NCBI RefSeq assembly: GCF_015223065.1
Contig: NZ_JADFBY010000002.1
Coordinates: 310,001 to 374,000 of the forward strand
Source: Mucilaginibacter sp. JRF
Lineage (GTDB): Bacteria; Bacteroidota; Bacteroidia; Sphingobacteriales; Sphingobacteriaceae
DNA length: 64,000 bases
Direction of reading: 5' to 3'
The notes under the pieces were generated by a model. The model had not been told where the DNA came from, searched no databases, and saw nothing but the letters and a program-made list of their open reading frames with translations. Each line of letters starts with the position of its first letter. Positions within the stretch are counted from its first letter, which is position 1. Position numbers and translations under genes: made by a program. Of the stretch, positions 25,370-33,941 are shown one piece after another.

Positions 25370-27031
25370 ATGAAGATCAAGAATAATATATTGAAGATCG
25401 CCGTAGCGGGTACCATGCTGTTATCATTAGATGCCTGTACCAAGCTCGACGAGAGTACGTATGATACGCTAAGAAGCGATCAATTCTATACCAACCGTAA
25501 CGAGATAATTTCGGCCGTGTTAAGGCCATATACACATGCCAATGCCTGGGGAACCCCATCAGGTCAGGATAGCTGGTGGCGCGCTGCCGAAATGTCGGGC
25601 GATCAGCTGGCATGGCCAACCAAAGGCCGCCACGGTGAGGATGGCGGTAAGTGGAAACGCTTTCACTACCACACCTGGACAGTTGACGAGGGTGGCCTGA
25701 ACCAGGCATGGGTACTGATGTACTGGGGTATAGGTTTGTGTAACGTGCCTATCCAAAATATTGAAAAACAGGATGCCGCGGTTATCGGCTTAACCGAGGA
25801 GGAAAAATCTCAATATATAGCCGAGTTAAAGCTACTGCGTGCTTACCATTATCTTAAACTGATGGATCTGTTCGGTAATATTCCGATAGTTACCGAGAGC
25901 CCATCAGAGCCGGTACCAACTGATCAGTATCCGGCTAACTCAACCCGTAAAGAGGTGTTCGATTTTATTGAGAAGGAAATATTAGACAACATTGAACAGG
26001 CGCCAAAACTATCAAAAGGTATGTTGGGCCGTATGAGCCAGGCCGGTGGCTACGCTATGCTGGTTGAGCTTTATCTTAATGCCGAAGCATGGACAGGCAC
26101 CCAGCGTTGGGATGATTGTATTGCCGCTGCCGATAAGCTGATCAATAACGAAGCCGGTGGTTTGAATGGTGCTATGGCACTTGATACCAACATTCTTGAC
26201 GCGTTTAAGCCTGATAACAATCTGTCAAAAGAGAGCATATTCTCTATAGCTTATGAGTTTCAGCAGGCTAACTTCCAGCCATCGTGGACAGGTGAGTTCT
26301 TCCACTTTCAGCAACAGTATATTTATGGCGGTAGCCGTAATGGTAATGATGGTATTGTGGTTGTACCGGGTAACTATACCAAATATGATGATGAGGATCA
26401 GCGTAAATCAGAGTGGTTGTTGATCGGTCCGCAGGTTGATTTTCAAACTAATGAGCCTGTAATTAGCCGCGGTGGTAACGAGTACGATGGTCAGCAACTG
26501 GTGTTTGTTGATAACATCCGTCGCAATAAATCGGGCGGTACATCATCAACCATGAGCGATGGTGAGGAGAACAGCGGTGTGCGTTTCAACAAATATCGTT
26601 TAGGTAACCAGTTTGCTGGTTTTGATGGTACGCCGCCAAACCCTAACTACAATAATACCGACTGGAACCTGTACCGCTTAACCTGGATATACTTTGCCAA
26701 AGCCGAAGCTTTAATGCGTAAAAATGGTGGCATAGCTACCGGCGAGGCAGTAACCCTGATAAATGACTGTAAGAAACGCGCCTACAGCGCTGCCGACTGG
26801 ACAGACCATGCCTACACCACAGCAACGCTTACCTTAGATGAGTTGCTTGACGAGCGTGGCCGTGAGTTTATTTTTGAAGGCTTCCGCAGGGATGACCTGA
26901 TCCGTTTCAATAAATTCACCACAGGCAGCTGGTGGGATCATCAGCCATCGCAGCAATTCCGTAACCTGTATGCTATACCATTGCAACAGGTAATACTCAA
27001 TCCTAAATTAACTCAAAACCCGGGCTATTAA
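25370..27031 (+). CDS. SusD/RagB-type surface lipoprotein
   Basis: A 553-residue lipoprotein. The lipobox LLSLDAC is near residue 23. TPR-like helices of the SusD fold follow, with EEEKSQYIAELKLLRAYHYLKLMDLFGNIP and the C-terminal RGREFIFEGFRRDDLIRFNKF. The last is the RagB/SusD family C-terminal mark. It caps the SusC barrel and binds the substrate outside the cell. A strong terminator follows, so susC and susD form a two-gene unit. Confidence 0.94.
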   Translation: MKIKNNILKIAVAGTMLLSLDACTKLDESTYDTLRSDQFYTNRNEIISAVLRPYTHANAWGTPSGQDSWWRAAEMSGDQLAWPTKGRHGEDGGKWKRFHYHTWTVDEGGLNQAWVLMYWGIGLCNVPIQNIEKQDAAVIGLTEEEKSQYIAELKLLRAYHYLKLMDLFGNIPIVTESPSEPVPTDQYPANSTRKEVFDFIEKEILDNIEQAPKLSKGMLGRMSQAGGYAMLVELYLNAEAWTGTQRWDDCIAAADKLINNEAGGLNGAMALDTNILDAFKPDNNLSKESIFSIAYEFQQANFQPSWTGEFFHFQQQYIYGGSRNGNDGIVVVPGNYTKYDDEDQRKSEWLLIGPQVDFQTNEPVISRGGNEYDGQQLVFVDNIRRNKSGGTSSTMSDGEENSGVRFNKYRLGNQFAGFDGTPPNPNYNNTDWNLYRLTWIYFAKAEALMRKNGGIATGEAVTLINDCKKRAYSAADWTDHAYTTATLTLDELLDERGREFIFEGFRRDDLIRFNKFTTGSWWDHQPSQQFRNLYAIPLQQVILNPKLTQNPGY

Positions 27032-27048
27032 TAACCACGGGTATATTC

Positions 27049-27084
27049 AACAAAAAAGCAGGCCTACAAGCCTGCTTTTTTGTT
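27049..27084. terminator. Bidirectional terminator between susD and the M48 gene
   Basis: 15-bp perfect stem AACAAAAAAGCAGGC / GCCTGCTTTTTTGTT with a 6-nt loop. The loop contains the stop codon of the convergent M48 gene, so the terminator overlaps that gene's end. Confidence 0.9.
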
Positions 27085-29169
27085 ATTAAGGGCTGCGAGT
27101 TGTAGCTCAAATAATTCCTTTTTGAACTTGAACGTACGCTCGTTTATTACATCAAAGTAACTGACCAATGCACCCTCAAGCGCGCCAATGGCTTCATTGT
27201 CATAATTGGGATGTGTAAAGTATGTCCATTTATTTGATATGTATTTTTCAATGGCTTCCGCTTGTTCAGGGGTAGTAACAGCCTTGTATATGTTGCTGTT
27301 GGCTATCTCGTTCAGGCGTTCCTTTAAGCGCTTTTCAACTTTGTATAGCTGGTTAACTGCACGCTCAATATCAGCATAAGGCATAGTATTGAACAACGGC
27401 GATAGCGCCGCCCATGTATTGCTGTATACCTCATAGTCATTACTATCCTGCTCCTGGTATTTAAATAACAGGGCATAATCATCTTTTAGCTTTTGTTGTT
27501 CGCCAGCATCAGCATTGGTGTAGGCCGTAATAAACAGTTGCTTATCCAGTTCCTTTATCTGGTTTTCGGCATCTTGCTGCTCCTGTACCAAAATATCCTT
27601 AACAGCGCTTGCTTCAATACTTTTGTATTTCGATCCTTTAAAGTCAAAGGTCTTTACGCTTTTTTCAACACGCTTTTCAATAATATCATCCAGTTTGGCA
27701 ATATCATCGGCAAGCGAGTTAACACGTTTGGGCAGGTTGCTTTTCTCGTCGGTAAAAATGTAGGTAAATGTAAGGCCGGTGTTGGTGTTTTGCGCTTGTT
27801 GTATGGCTTCGTCAATATCAAAAGTATTTACCGGGCGCCTGTTATAATAGCCCCGGTATTCGGGTTGATAATTGTCATCATCAACCTGTTTGTAATAAGT
27901 TGTTTTAAAAGACGCGAAATCAACTTTTACAAACTGGTTGCTATCGTTAATAGATGAGTACATTCTATCCGTAAACTCACATTGCAGTTGTTCGGCGTGG
28001 TTAAACAATGTCCAGGCGCTGTCGTCCTCAACGGGTTGCTGAATGTTCAGTGCCTCAAGCGCAGCCTCCCTATCCTTGCTTGAAGGGTGTGATGCCCATT
28101 GATCTTCAATAACTACCTGCTCGTTATCAAGCGCGGCAATACGATGGCTTACCACTGGCAGCCCGTTAGCATCAAACGCAAGCTGGTTATGTGCCGAAAA
28201 ATGTTTAATGATTTCGCTATGTTGCGGGTAGAAGTTATCGGCCCGTTTTTTATTATTTATCTCGGCATTCCAATAGTTTAGTATGGTATTGTAGCACATG
28301 CTGCCAATACCAATTCGCCTTGATGCGGTAACGGCATTGTTTGAGCCTGCAACATAAGCCGATATAGCATCGGCATGAAACTCCATTTGCCTTGATAAGC
28401 CCATGTGGTTCTTGTTCAAAAGCACATATACTTTTTGAAGTATAAACTGTATGCCTTTAATAATTTGCACATTTAGCCAAGCCGTGGCTCTAAAAAAGGA
28501 GTGGAAGCCTGCCCATTTATCAATAATGCGTTCGTAGCTTTCGTTATCATACAGCATGTTGTATATCACCTTGTTCATGTTATATACATAGCTGCCGAAT
28601 TTCATGCTGCGTTGCGAAAAGTGACCGAACTCGTGCGCCAATACCGATTTAAACTCCGACCGGTTAAGACTGTTCACCAATCCCAGGCCGATAGTAAGAT
28701 TTTTACGCACCGGCAAAAACATGCTCCAAAAGCTGGAGTTGTAGTGAACCGAAGCATTAACCTCTGGCGATAGGTAAACGTGTTTCGGGAAATCGGTACC
28801 TGTTTCGGTGGTTAACTGCCTGATAAAGCTGAACAGTTCGGGCTGGTCGGCCTCGAATATTTCGTAACGGCCATCAGTATCCTCACCGGTTTTTTTGAAG
28901 ATGAATTTGATAACAAAGTAAACCAGCATCAGCCCCGAAAATATGAGCCCAAGGCCAAGCGCTAATGTTACCCAATGTATTTTTAATGCCATAAGGCCCA
29001 CGCCCAAGGCGCCAAATATTACGGCACAAACTATTGCGCCTAATAGTAATAGCAGGTAAACAATAACAAACAGCACAATGGCATTTACCGAGCGCATTAT
29101 TTGTTGCCTGAAAGCTTTTGAGGGTTGAATTATCGATCTGTCGGGTTTAGGATGTGTTGTGGTATTCAT
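27064..29169 (-). CDS. M48 family membrane metallopeptidase
   Basis: A 701-residue protein. Two membrane segments (IVLFVIVYLLLLLGAIVCAV and HWVTLALGLGLIFSGLMLVY) precede the peptidase domain. The zinc motif is HEFGH at residues 179-183 in VLAHEFGHFSQRSMKFG. A third ligand is likely in the EFHADAISAY segment. A long helical C-terminal part with GSKYKSIEAS and coiled segments follows. HtpX/Ste24-like M48 enzymes cut membrane or misfolded proteins. I start at the ATG at 29169 rather than at the upstream TTG. Confidence 0.9.
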   Translation of the reverse strand: MNTTTHPKPDRSIIQPSKAFRQQIMRSVNAIVLFVIVYLLLLLGAIVCAVIFGALGVGLMALKIHWVTLALGLGLIFSGLMLVYFVIKFIFKKTGEDTDGRYEIFEADQPELFSFIRQLTTETGTDFPKHVYLSPEVNASVHYNSSFWSMFLPVRKNLTIGLGLVNSLNRSEFKSVLAHEFGHFSQRSMKFGSYVYNMNKVIYNMLYDNESYERIIDKWAGFHSFFRATAWLNVQIIKGIQFILQKVYVLLNKNHMGLSRQMEFHADAISAYVAGSNNAVTASRRIGIGSMCYNTILNYWNAEINNKKRADNFYPQHSEIIKHFSAHNQLAFDANGLPVVSHRIAALDNEQVVIEDQWASHPSSKDREAALEALNIQQPVEDDSAWTLFNHAEQLQCEFTDRMYSSINDSNQFVKVDFASFKTTYYKQVDDDNYQPEYRGYYNRRPVNTFDIDEAIQQAQNTNTGLTFTYIFTDEKSNLPKRVNSLADDIAKLDDIIEKRVEKSVKTFDFKGSKYKSIEASAVKDILVQEQQDAENQIKELDKQLFITAYTNADAGEQQKLKDDYALLFKYQEQDSNDYEVYSNTWAALSPLFNTMPYADIERAVNQLYKVEKRLKERLNEIANSNIYKAVTTPEQAEAIEKYISNKWTYFTHPNYDNEAIGALEGALVSYFDVINERTFKFKKELFELQLAALNNKKAGL

Positions 29170-29226
29170 GAAATAAAGCAAAGGTTATTACCGGCTCAAA
29201 ATAATAAGTTTTGGGCTAATACAAAA

Positions 29227-29256
29227 AAAGGCTATGTAATTATTACATAGCCTTTC
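29227..29256 (-). terminator. Terminator of the aldo/keto reductase gene
   Basis: Perfect 13-bp stem AAAGGCTATGTAA / TTACATAGCCTTT with a 3-nt loop and a T run on the reverse strand. Confidence 0.88.
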
Positions 29257-29276
29257 CATTAATATTGTTAAAACCG

Positions 29277-30266
29277 TTATTTCAGTATGCTTTCAATACC
29301 GGCCAGTTCATCTGCCGAGAATTGGATATTATCCAGCGCTTTCAGCGAGTCGGCTAATTGCTCGGGTTTGCTGGCGCCTATCAGTACCGATGTTATGCGT
29401 TCATCCTTCAGCAACCAGGCCAGGGCCATTTGGGCCAGACTTTGACCACGTTGTACGGCAATATCATTCAACTGTTTTATTTGGCTGATGCGTGCCTCGG
29501 TAACCTGATCCTTCTGTAAAAACCCGGTTGATTTTGCCGCACGAGAATCCTCCGGAATACCATTCAGATATTTGTTGGTAAGCAGCCCCTGCGCCAATGG
29601 CGAGAAAGGGATGCAGCCTACGCCGTTATCTTCCAAAACCTCCAGCAAACCGCCCTCAACCCAACGCTCAAACATAGAGTATTTAGGCTGATGAATAAGG
29701 CATGGCGTACCCAGCTGCTTCAATATTTTGATGGCTTCTTCGGCTTGATCTGCCGGATAGTTGGATATACCGGCGTACAATGCCTTACCCTGACGCACGA
29801 TCAGATCCAACGCTTGCATGGTTTCTTCAAGCGGTGTTTCCGGATCAGGGCGGTGATGGTAGAAGATGTCGACATAATCCAGCTCCATGCGTTTCAGGCT
29901 CTGATCTAAACTGGCTACCAGGTATTTTTTTGAACCCCAATCGCCGTACGGACCATCCCACATGGTATAACCTGCCTTGCTCGATATGATCATTTCATCA
30001 CGATAGCCCCTGAAATCGGCTTTCAATATCTTACCAAAATTCTCCTCGGCCGATCCCGGAGGCGGGCCGTAGTTGTTTGCCAGGTCAAAGTGAGTGATGC
30101 CACTGTCGAAAGCCAGGTGCAGTATTTTTTGGTAATTGCTGTAAACATCTACATGGCCAAAGTTATGCCACAGGCCTAATGATATAGCGGGCAGCTTAAT
30201 GCCGCTTTTACCGCAACGGCGGTATTGCATGTTCTGATATCTGTTTTTTGCAGGTTGATATGTCAT
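29277..30266 (-). CDS. gpr: Aldo/keto reductase, L-glyceraldehyde 3-phosphate reductase type
   Basis: A 329-residue NADPH-dependent reductase. It strongly resembles E. coli YghZ/Gpr, as I recall it: the start YQNMQYRRCGKSGIKLPAIS, then LGLWHNFGHVD, then ITHFDLANNYGPPPGSAEEN (active-site Asp and Tyr). FSPLAQGLLTNKYLNGIP and LKDERITSVLIGAS also match. YghZ detoxifies L-glyceraldehyde 3-phosphate and methylglyoxal. It is a single gene with its own terminator, preceded by 101 nt without a gene. Confidence 0.9.
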   Translation of the reverse strand: MTYQPAKNRYQNMQYRRCGKSGIKLPAISLGLWHNFGHVDVYSNYQKILHLAFDSGITHFDLANNYGPPPGSAEENFGKILKADFRGYRDEMIISSKAGYTMWDGPYGDWGSKKYLVASLDQSLKRMELDYVDIFYHHRPDPETPLEETMQALDLIVRQGKALYAGISNYPADQAEEAIKILKQLGTPCLIHQPKYSMFERWVEGGLLEVLEDNGVGCIPFSPLAQGLLTNKYLNGIPEDSRAAKSTGFLQKDQVTEARISQIKQLNDIAVQRGQSLAQMALAWLLKDERITSVLIGASKPEQLADSLKALDNIQFSADELAGIESILK

Positions 30267-30367
30267 TATATTTTAATGAGTTGGTTGGCGGTAAAAATAG
30301 GCTTTTGAGGCAAACGCGGTATTAAATTATCACGTTTTTTAACGAATGAGCAAAAGTGTGTGCTGCG

Positions 30368-31660
30368 CTACTTAACTATCTCGGCCACCACAAAGGTGCT
30401 GCCCCCGGCAAATACCAGATCGTTAGCCCCGGCCGCTATCTGCGCGGCATTGAGCGCCGATGTTACCGATGGATAAGTATCGCCCGTTAAACCAAAACCA
30501 TTGGCCATAACCTGCAAGTCCTCCGCGGCAAGTCCGCGCGGAATATCAGGTTTGCAGAAGTAATAGTTGGCATCCTTCGGCAGCATGGCCAGTACCTTGC
30601 TTATGTCCTTATCGTTCACCATGCCTATTACAAAGTGCAGTTGCCGGTACTTAACGGTGGCAATGTTTTTCAGTACTTCCTCAACACCGTCGGGGTTATG
30701 GCCGGTATCGCATATAGTTAGGGGCGAGGTGCTGAGTACTTCCCAGCGACCGTGCAAGCCGGTTAATACTTTTACCTGTCTAAGGGCTTGTTGTACATGC
30801 TCATCGGTTATTATAAAACCTTGCGTGCGCAACTGTTCAACCGCTTGCAAAACGCCTTTTATGTTTTTTTGCTGATAGGTGCCGGTAAGGTCAATATCCA
30901 GTTGATATGTTTGGCTGCCGTTGTTAGCGGTAATGTTTTTATGTATCAAGGCATCATCCTGTTGCCCGGTAACTTCTACCTGCCACACATCGGCCGCGAA
31001 GGTGATATGGGCATTTAGCTCTTGAGCCTTTTTGATGAACACATCGGCCACCTCATCCTGCCGTTCGCTGATGATGACGGGGATATTGGGTTTGATGATG
31101 CCCGCCTTTTCGCCAGCAATCTCTGGCAGGGTATTGCCCAGCATGTTCATGTGGTCCCAACCTATGTTGGTAATGAGCGATAGCAGCGGCGTGATCACGT
31201 TGGTACTATCGAGCCTGCCGCCCAAACCTACTTCAACAATGGCTATATCTATATTCTCTTTAACGAAAACATCAAAGGCCAGCGCTACCGTCATCTCAAA
31301 AAATGAGGGTTGTATGCGCTCAAAGTCGGCCTTATAGTATTCTACAAAATCAACAACTGTTTGCTCGGGTATCATTTGGCCGTTAACGCGGATGCGTTCC
31401 CTGAAATCCTTTAGGTGAGGGGAGGTGTACAGTCCGGTTTTGTAGCCCGCGGTTTGTAATATGGCGGCCAACATGTGCGATGTGGAGCCTTTGCCATTAG
31501 TACCGGCAATATGTATGCTTTTGAATTTTTTATGCGGATCGCCCAGCAGTTGGCAAAGGGCAATGGTGTTATCCAGATTATTTTTTATGGCCGATGCCCC
31601 AATGCGCGTAAACATAGGCAACTGACTGAACAGATAATCGAGGGTTTCAGCGTAGGTCAT
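30368..31660 (-). CDS. folC: Bifunctional folylpolyglutamate synthase / dihydrofolate synthase
   Basis: A 430-residue Mur-ligase-type enzyme that adds glutamate to dihydropteroate and to folates. The ATP loop is GTNGKGST at residues 53-60. VGLGGRLDSTNVI and the lysine region ITNIGWDHMNMLGNTLPEI are family marks; the C-terminal domain has CDTGHNPDGVEEVL. The frame is open 12 codons further 5' (MPNDHCLLTTDH), but that stretch derives from the repeat-word hairpin, so I start at the ATG at 31660. It is last in the TPR-barrel-SPOR-ExbB-ExbD-TonB cluster. Confidence 0.95.
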   Translation of the reverse strand: MTYAETLDYLFSQLPMFTRIGASAIKNNLDNTIALCQLLGDPHKKFKSIHIAGTNGKGSTSHMLAAILQTAGYKTGLYTSPHLKDFRERIRVNGQMIPEQTVVDFVEYYKADFERIQPSFFEMTVALAFDVFVKENIDIAIVEVGLGGRLDSTNVITPLLSLITNIGWDHMNMLGNTLPEIAGEKAGIIKPNIPVIISERQDEVADVFIKKAQELNAHITFAADVWQVEVTGQQDDALIHKNITANNGSQTYQLDIDLTGTYQQKNIKGVLQAVEQLRTQGFIITDEHVQQALRQVKVLTGLHGRWEVLSTSPLTICDTGHNPDGVEEVLKNIATVKYRQLHFVIGMVNDKDISKVLAMLPKDANYYFCKPDIPRGLAAEDLQVMANGFGLTGDTYPSVTSALNAAQIAAGANDLVFAGGSTFVVAEIVK

Positions 31661-31845
31661 ATGGTCAGTAGTCAGTAGGCAATGGTCATTGGGCATTAAT
31701 CATTTGACAATGGTCATTGGTCAGTATATTATAACGATCGTCAATATCTGACAGCAGTAATTGTTTTAATGAATATTCAGTTCACAAATGTCAAGTGACT
31801 AATGACCAATCTCCAATGACTAATCACTACTGACCACTCACCAAC
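31661..31845. repeat. Word-repeat hairpin between tonB-like gene and folC
   Basis: The left arm (31661-31725) is built from runs of GGTCAGTAGTCA and AATGGTCATTGG. The right arm (31783-31843) is built from their complements, CCAATGACTAATCACTAC and relatives. A central stretch of about 57 AT-rich nt forms the loop. The whole gap between tonB and folC is taken up by this structure. Arms are imperfect, so it is a family of degenerate units rather than a simple inverted repeat. Confidence 0.7.
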
Positions 31846-32655
31846 TTATTGATTCTTAAATACAAATACCTGGGTGTATTTACGGCCATCTGCTGTGCTT
31901 GATGATGGTGTTACTTTGGCGTTGCGTACGGCCTGTATACATTTGGTTACCAGGGCATCATCTAACAATGTTGAACCACGACCAACACCGGCACTAATTA
32001 CGTTGCCGCTATTATCTACCGTAAATTCAATAACTACCTTCCCGTTAAAACGATTGCCCACATCCGGTTTTGAAGGTGCTCTTTCCCATCCCGGTGCTGA
32101 TGTTGCACCGCCGCCACCGCCTGAGCCTGTACCATCGTAGCTGTTGGTAAGCGTGGTACCGGTTGTTTTGCCCTGGTTGCCCGGGGTGTTGCCTGTACCA
32201 TCGCCGCTGCCGGTGCCATTGTTGGTTTTGCCCTTAAACAAAGCATTTTGGTTTACCACCGGTTTGGTTTCGGTTTTGTTGGGCTTGGTGGCTACCGTTG
32301 GGCTTGGAGTTTTGGTATTGGCGGCCACTTCGGGCGCGTCCTCGTTATTTTGGGTAACTACATTTTTGTCGCTGTTATCGGCCTGCACCTTTTCCTCAGT
32401 TGGTGGGGCAGGGGTAACTTTGTCGGGGCGGGTATTGTTCGCCTTTTCAGCTACCGATGGTTCTTCCATGCTCATGTAAGCATCGCCCATACCTTCGTCA
32501 ACAGTACCATAGTTCACCAAAATACCCCCGGTGCCATCCTCCTGCTTGGGCAGCGAATGCAGCACTATAAAGTAGCTCAGCGCAAGCACCACAGCCAGTA
32601 TAATGCCCGTTGCCAAAAATGCCTTGGGATAATTATTTTCTTCGCGGTAATCCAT
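31846..32655 (-). CDS. TonB-like energy transducer
   Basis: A 269-residue protein. It has a short cytoplasmic start (MDYREENNYPKAF), one membrane helix (LATGIILAVVLALSYFIVLH), and a long Pro/Thr/Gly-rich periplasmic linker (GTGSGDGTGNTPGNQG). The C-terminal domain (KVVIEFTVDNSGNVISAGVG) is of the TonB or AgmX/PglI type. It should couple the ExbB/ExbD proton motor to the outer membrane. It lies downstream of exbB-exbD on the same strand. The domain is short and resembles gliding-motility-type C-termini as much as TonB. Confidence 0.85.
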   Translation of the reverse strand: MDYREENNYPKAFLATGIILAVVLALSYFIVLHSLPKQEDGTGGILVNYGTVDEGMGDAYMSMEEPSVAEKANNTRPDKVTPAPPTEEKVQADNSDKNVVTQNNEDAPEVAANTKTPSPTVATKPNKTETKPVVNQNALFKGKTNNGTGSGDGTGNTPGNQGKTTGTTLTNSYDGTGSGGGGGATSAPGWERAPSKPDVGNRFNGKVVIEFTVDNSGNVISAGVGRGSTLLDDALVTKCIQAVRNAKVTPSSSTADGRKYTQVFVFKNQ

Positions 32656-32838
32656 TCTTTTCAGTGTGCAGTATTCAGTTTGCAGTTTCCGGTTGGCAGT
32701 TGCCAGTTTTCAGTTACCAGTTCGCGGTGGGCAGTTTGCAGTTATCAGTGTCGTTATTAGTTTCCGATTCTCAATTTGCATTGATATAAGTCAACTGCAA
32801 ACTGTGCCAACTGCAAACTGCCAACTGAGCTAACTGAA
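32656..32838. repeat. Word-repeat hairpin between exbD and tonB-like gene
   Basis: The left arm (about 32660-32750) repeats CAGTTTGCAGTT, GGTTGGCAGTTGCCAG and similar words. The right arm (about 32791-32838) repeats the complement, AACTGCAAACTG and GCCAACTGC. Together they fill the whole gap. The word differs from the neighbouring element at 31661 but the architecture is the same. Confidence 0.7.
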
Positions 32839-33240
32839 CTATCCTTTCTTCTCCGTTGCTAATACCAGTTTAATGTTCAGTTTTTGTGCTATGTCCATTA
32901 CCTGTACCACATCCTGTATGGCTACGGTACGGTCAACATATAAAACTATGGTCAATTCTGTTGCCAAACTTTTGTAGCCGCCAAGGGTAGCTTCCAGCTG
33001 ATCAACAGGGGTTTCCTTTTTATCAACGTAATATTTCAGATCCTTGGTTACCGATACCGTGATGGTTTTTTTAGAAACCGATTGGCCTGATGATGATTTT
33101 GGCAGCATCAGCTTAATCACGTTCGGGTTGGTAACTGTTGACGCGATGAGGAAGAACAGCAGCAGGAAGAACATGATGTCGTTCAGCGCCGAGGTATGCA
33201 CCTCAGCCGTTACGCGTCCGTGTCTTTTTCTCAGGTTCAT
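32839..33240 (-). CDS. exbD: ExbD/TolR-type biopolymer transport protein
   Basis: A 133-residue protein with one N-terminal helix carrying the proton-path aspartate (HTSALNDIMFFLLLFFLIAST). The periplasmic domain has VTNPNVIKLMLPKSSSG and TIVLYVDRTVAIQDVVQVMD. It assembles with ExbB to convert the proton gradient into movement of a TonB-like protein. Its start overlaps the exbB stop by 4 nt (ATGA). Confidence 0.92.
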   Translation of the reverse strand: MNLRKRHGRVTAEVHTSALNDIMFFLLLFFLIASTVTNPNVIKLMLPKSSSGQSVSKKTITVSVTKDLKYYVDKKETPVDQLEATLGGYKSLATELTIVLYVDRTVAIQDVVQVMDIAQKLNIKLVLATEKKG

Positions 33241-33941
33241 TTGCTTGGTTCTTCTAACAGGTCAATAAATTCAATAGCGTCGGTTTCCAGTTTCAGTATC
33301 ACTTTATCAACCATCATGTTCAATACGTGGTGGCAAACGTAAGCTACGATACCCACAAACAAACCTGCTGCCGAGGTTACCATTTTTACGTATAAACCGC
33401 CTGATATTACACCCATGCTGATGTTATCAGTTTTTGAGATGTTATAGAATATCTGGATAACACCCGCGATAGTACCCAGGAACCCGAACATGGGCGCTAT
33501 ACCGGCTACTATACCTATGATGCCGATATTTTTTTCAAGCTTTGATACCTCAAGCTTACCCACGTTTTCAATAGCGCCTTCAATATCCTTTATCGGCCTG
33601 CCTATACGTAATAAGCCTTTTTGCAGCATACGGCCAAGCGGTGTATTGCTGTTGCGGCATATAGCCACGGCCGATTGCAGGTTGCCCGACATAATGCTGG
33701 CACGTACCTGCGCCATCAGGCTCGATTCATCCTTAGCGGCTTTGCGTATGGTGAAATATCTTTCAAAAAATATAACTAAGCCTAACACAGCTAAAATACC
33801 AATGGGAATCATCACCCAGCCGCCTTTCAGTATCAGGTCGCCAAAGCGCAAATCATCAGCCGGTACAGTAGGTACTGCCGCGTTGTTCACTGTATCAGCC
33901 ATTTGTGCAGCCGTATCTGCAATCTGTAGTAATAGTGTCAT
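33237..33941 (-). CDS. exbB: MotA/TolQ/ExbB-type proton channel protein
   Basis: A 234-residue protein with three helices: WVMIPIGILAVLGLVIFFER, then GIIGIVAGIAPMFGFLGTIAGVIQIF, then KMVTSAAGLFVGIVAYVCHHVL. The middle segment is the family signature (APxxGxLGTV-type). The N-terminal stretch is a periplasmic extension. It overlaps exbD by 4 nt and the SPOR-gene stop by 4 nt, so the three are translationally coupled. Confidence 0.93.
   Translation of the reverse strand: MTLLLQIADTAAQMADTVNNAAVPTVPADDLRFGDLILKGGWVMIPIGILAVLGLVIFFERYFTIRKAAKDESSLMAQVRASIMSGNLQSAVAICRNSNTPLGRMLQKGLLRIGRPIKDIEGAIENVGKLEVSKLEKNIGIIGIVAGIAPMFGFLGTIAGVIQIFYNISKTDNISMGVISGGLYVKMVTSAAGLFVGIVAYVCHHVLNMMVDKVILKLETDAIEFIDLLEEPSK

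Noticed and set aside
32144..32760. Plus-strand open frames opposite the TonB-like gene
   Set aside because: They are antisense to the Gly/Thr/Pro-rich TonB linker and extend into the word-repeat hairpin; no independent support.
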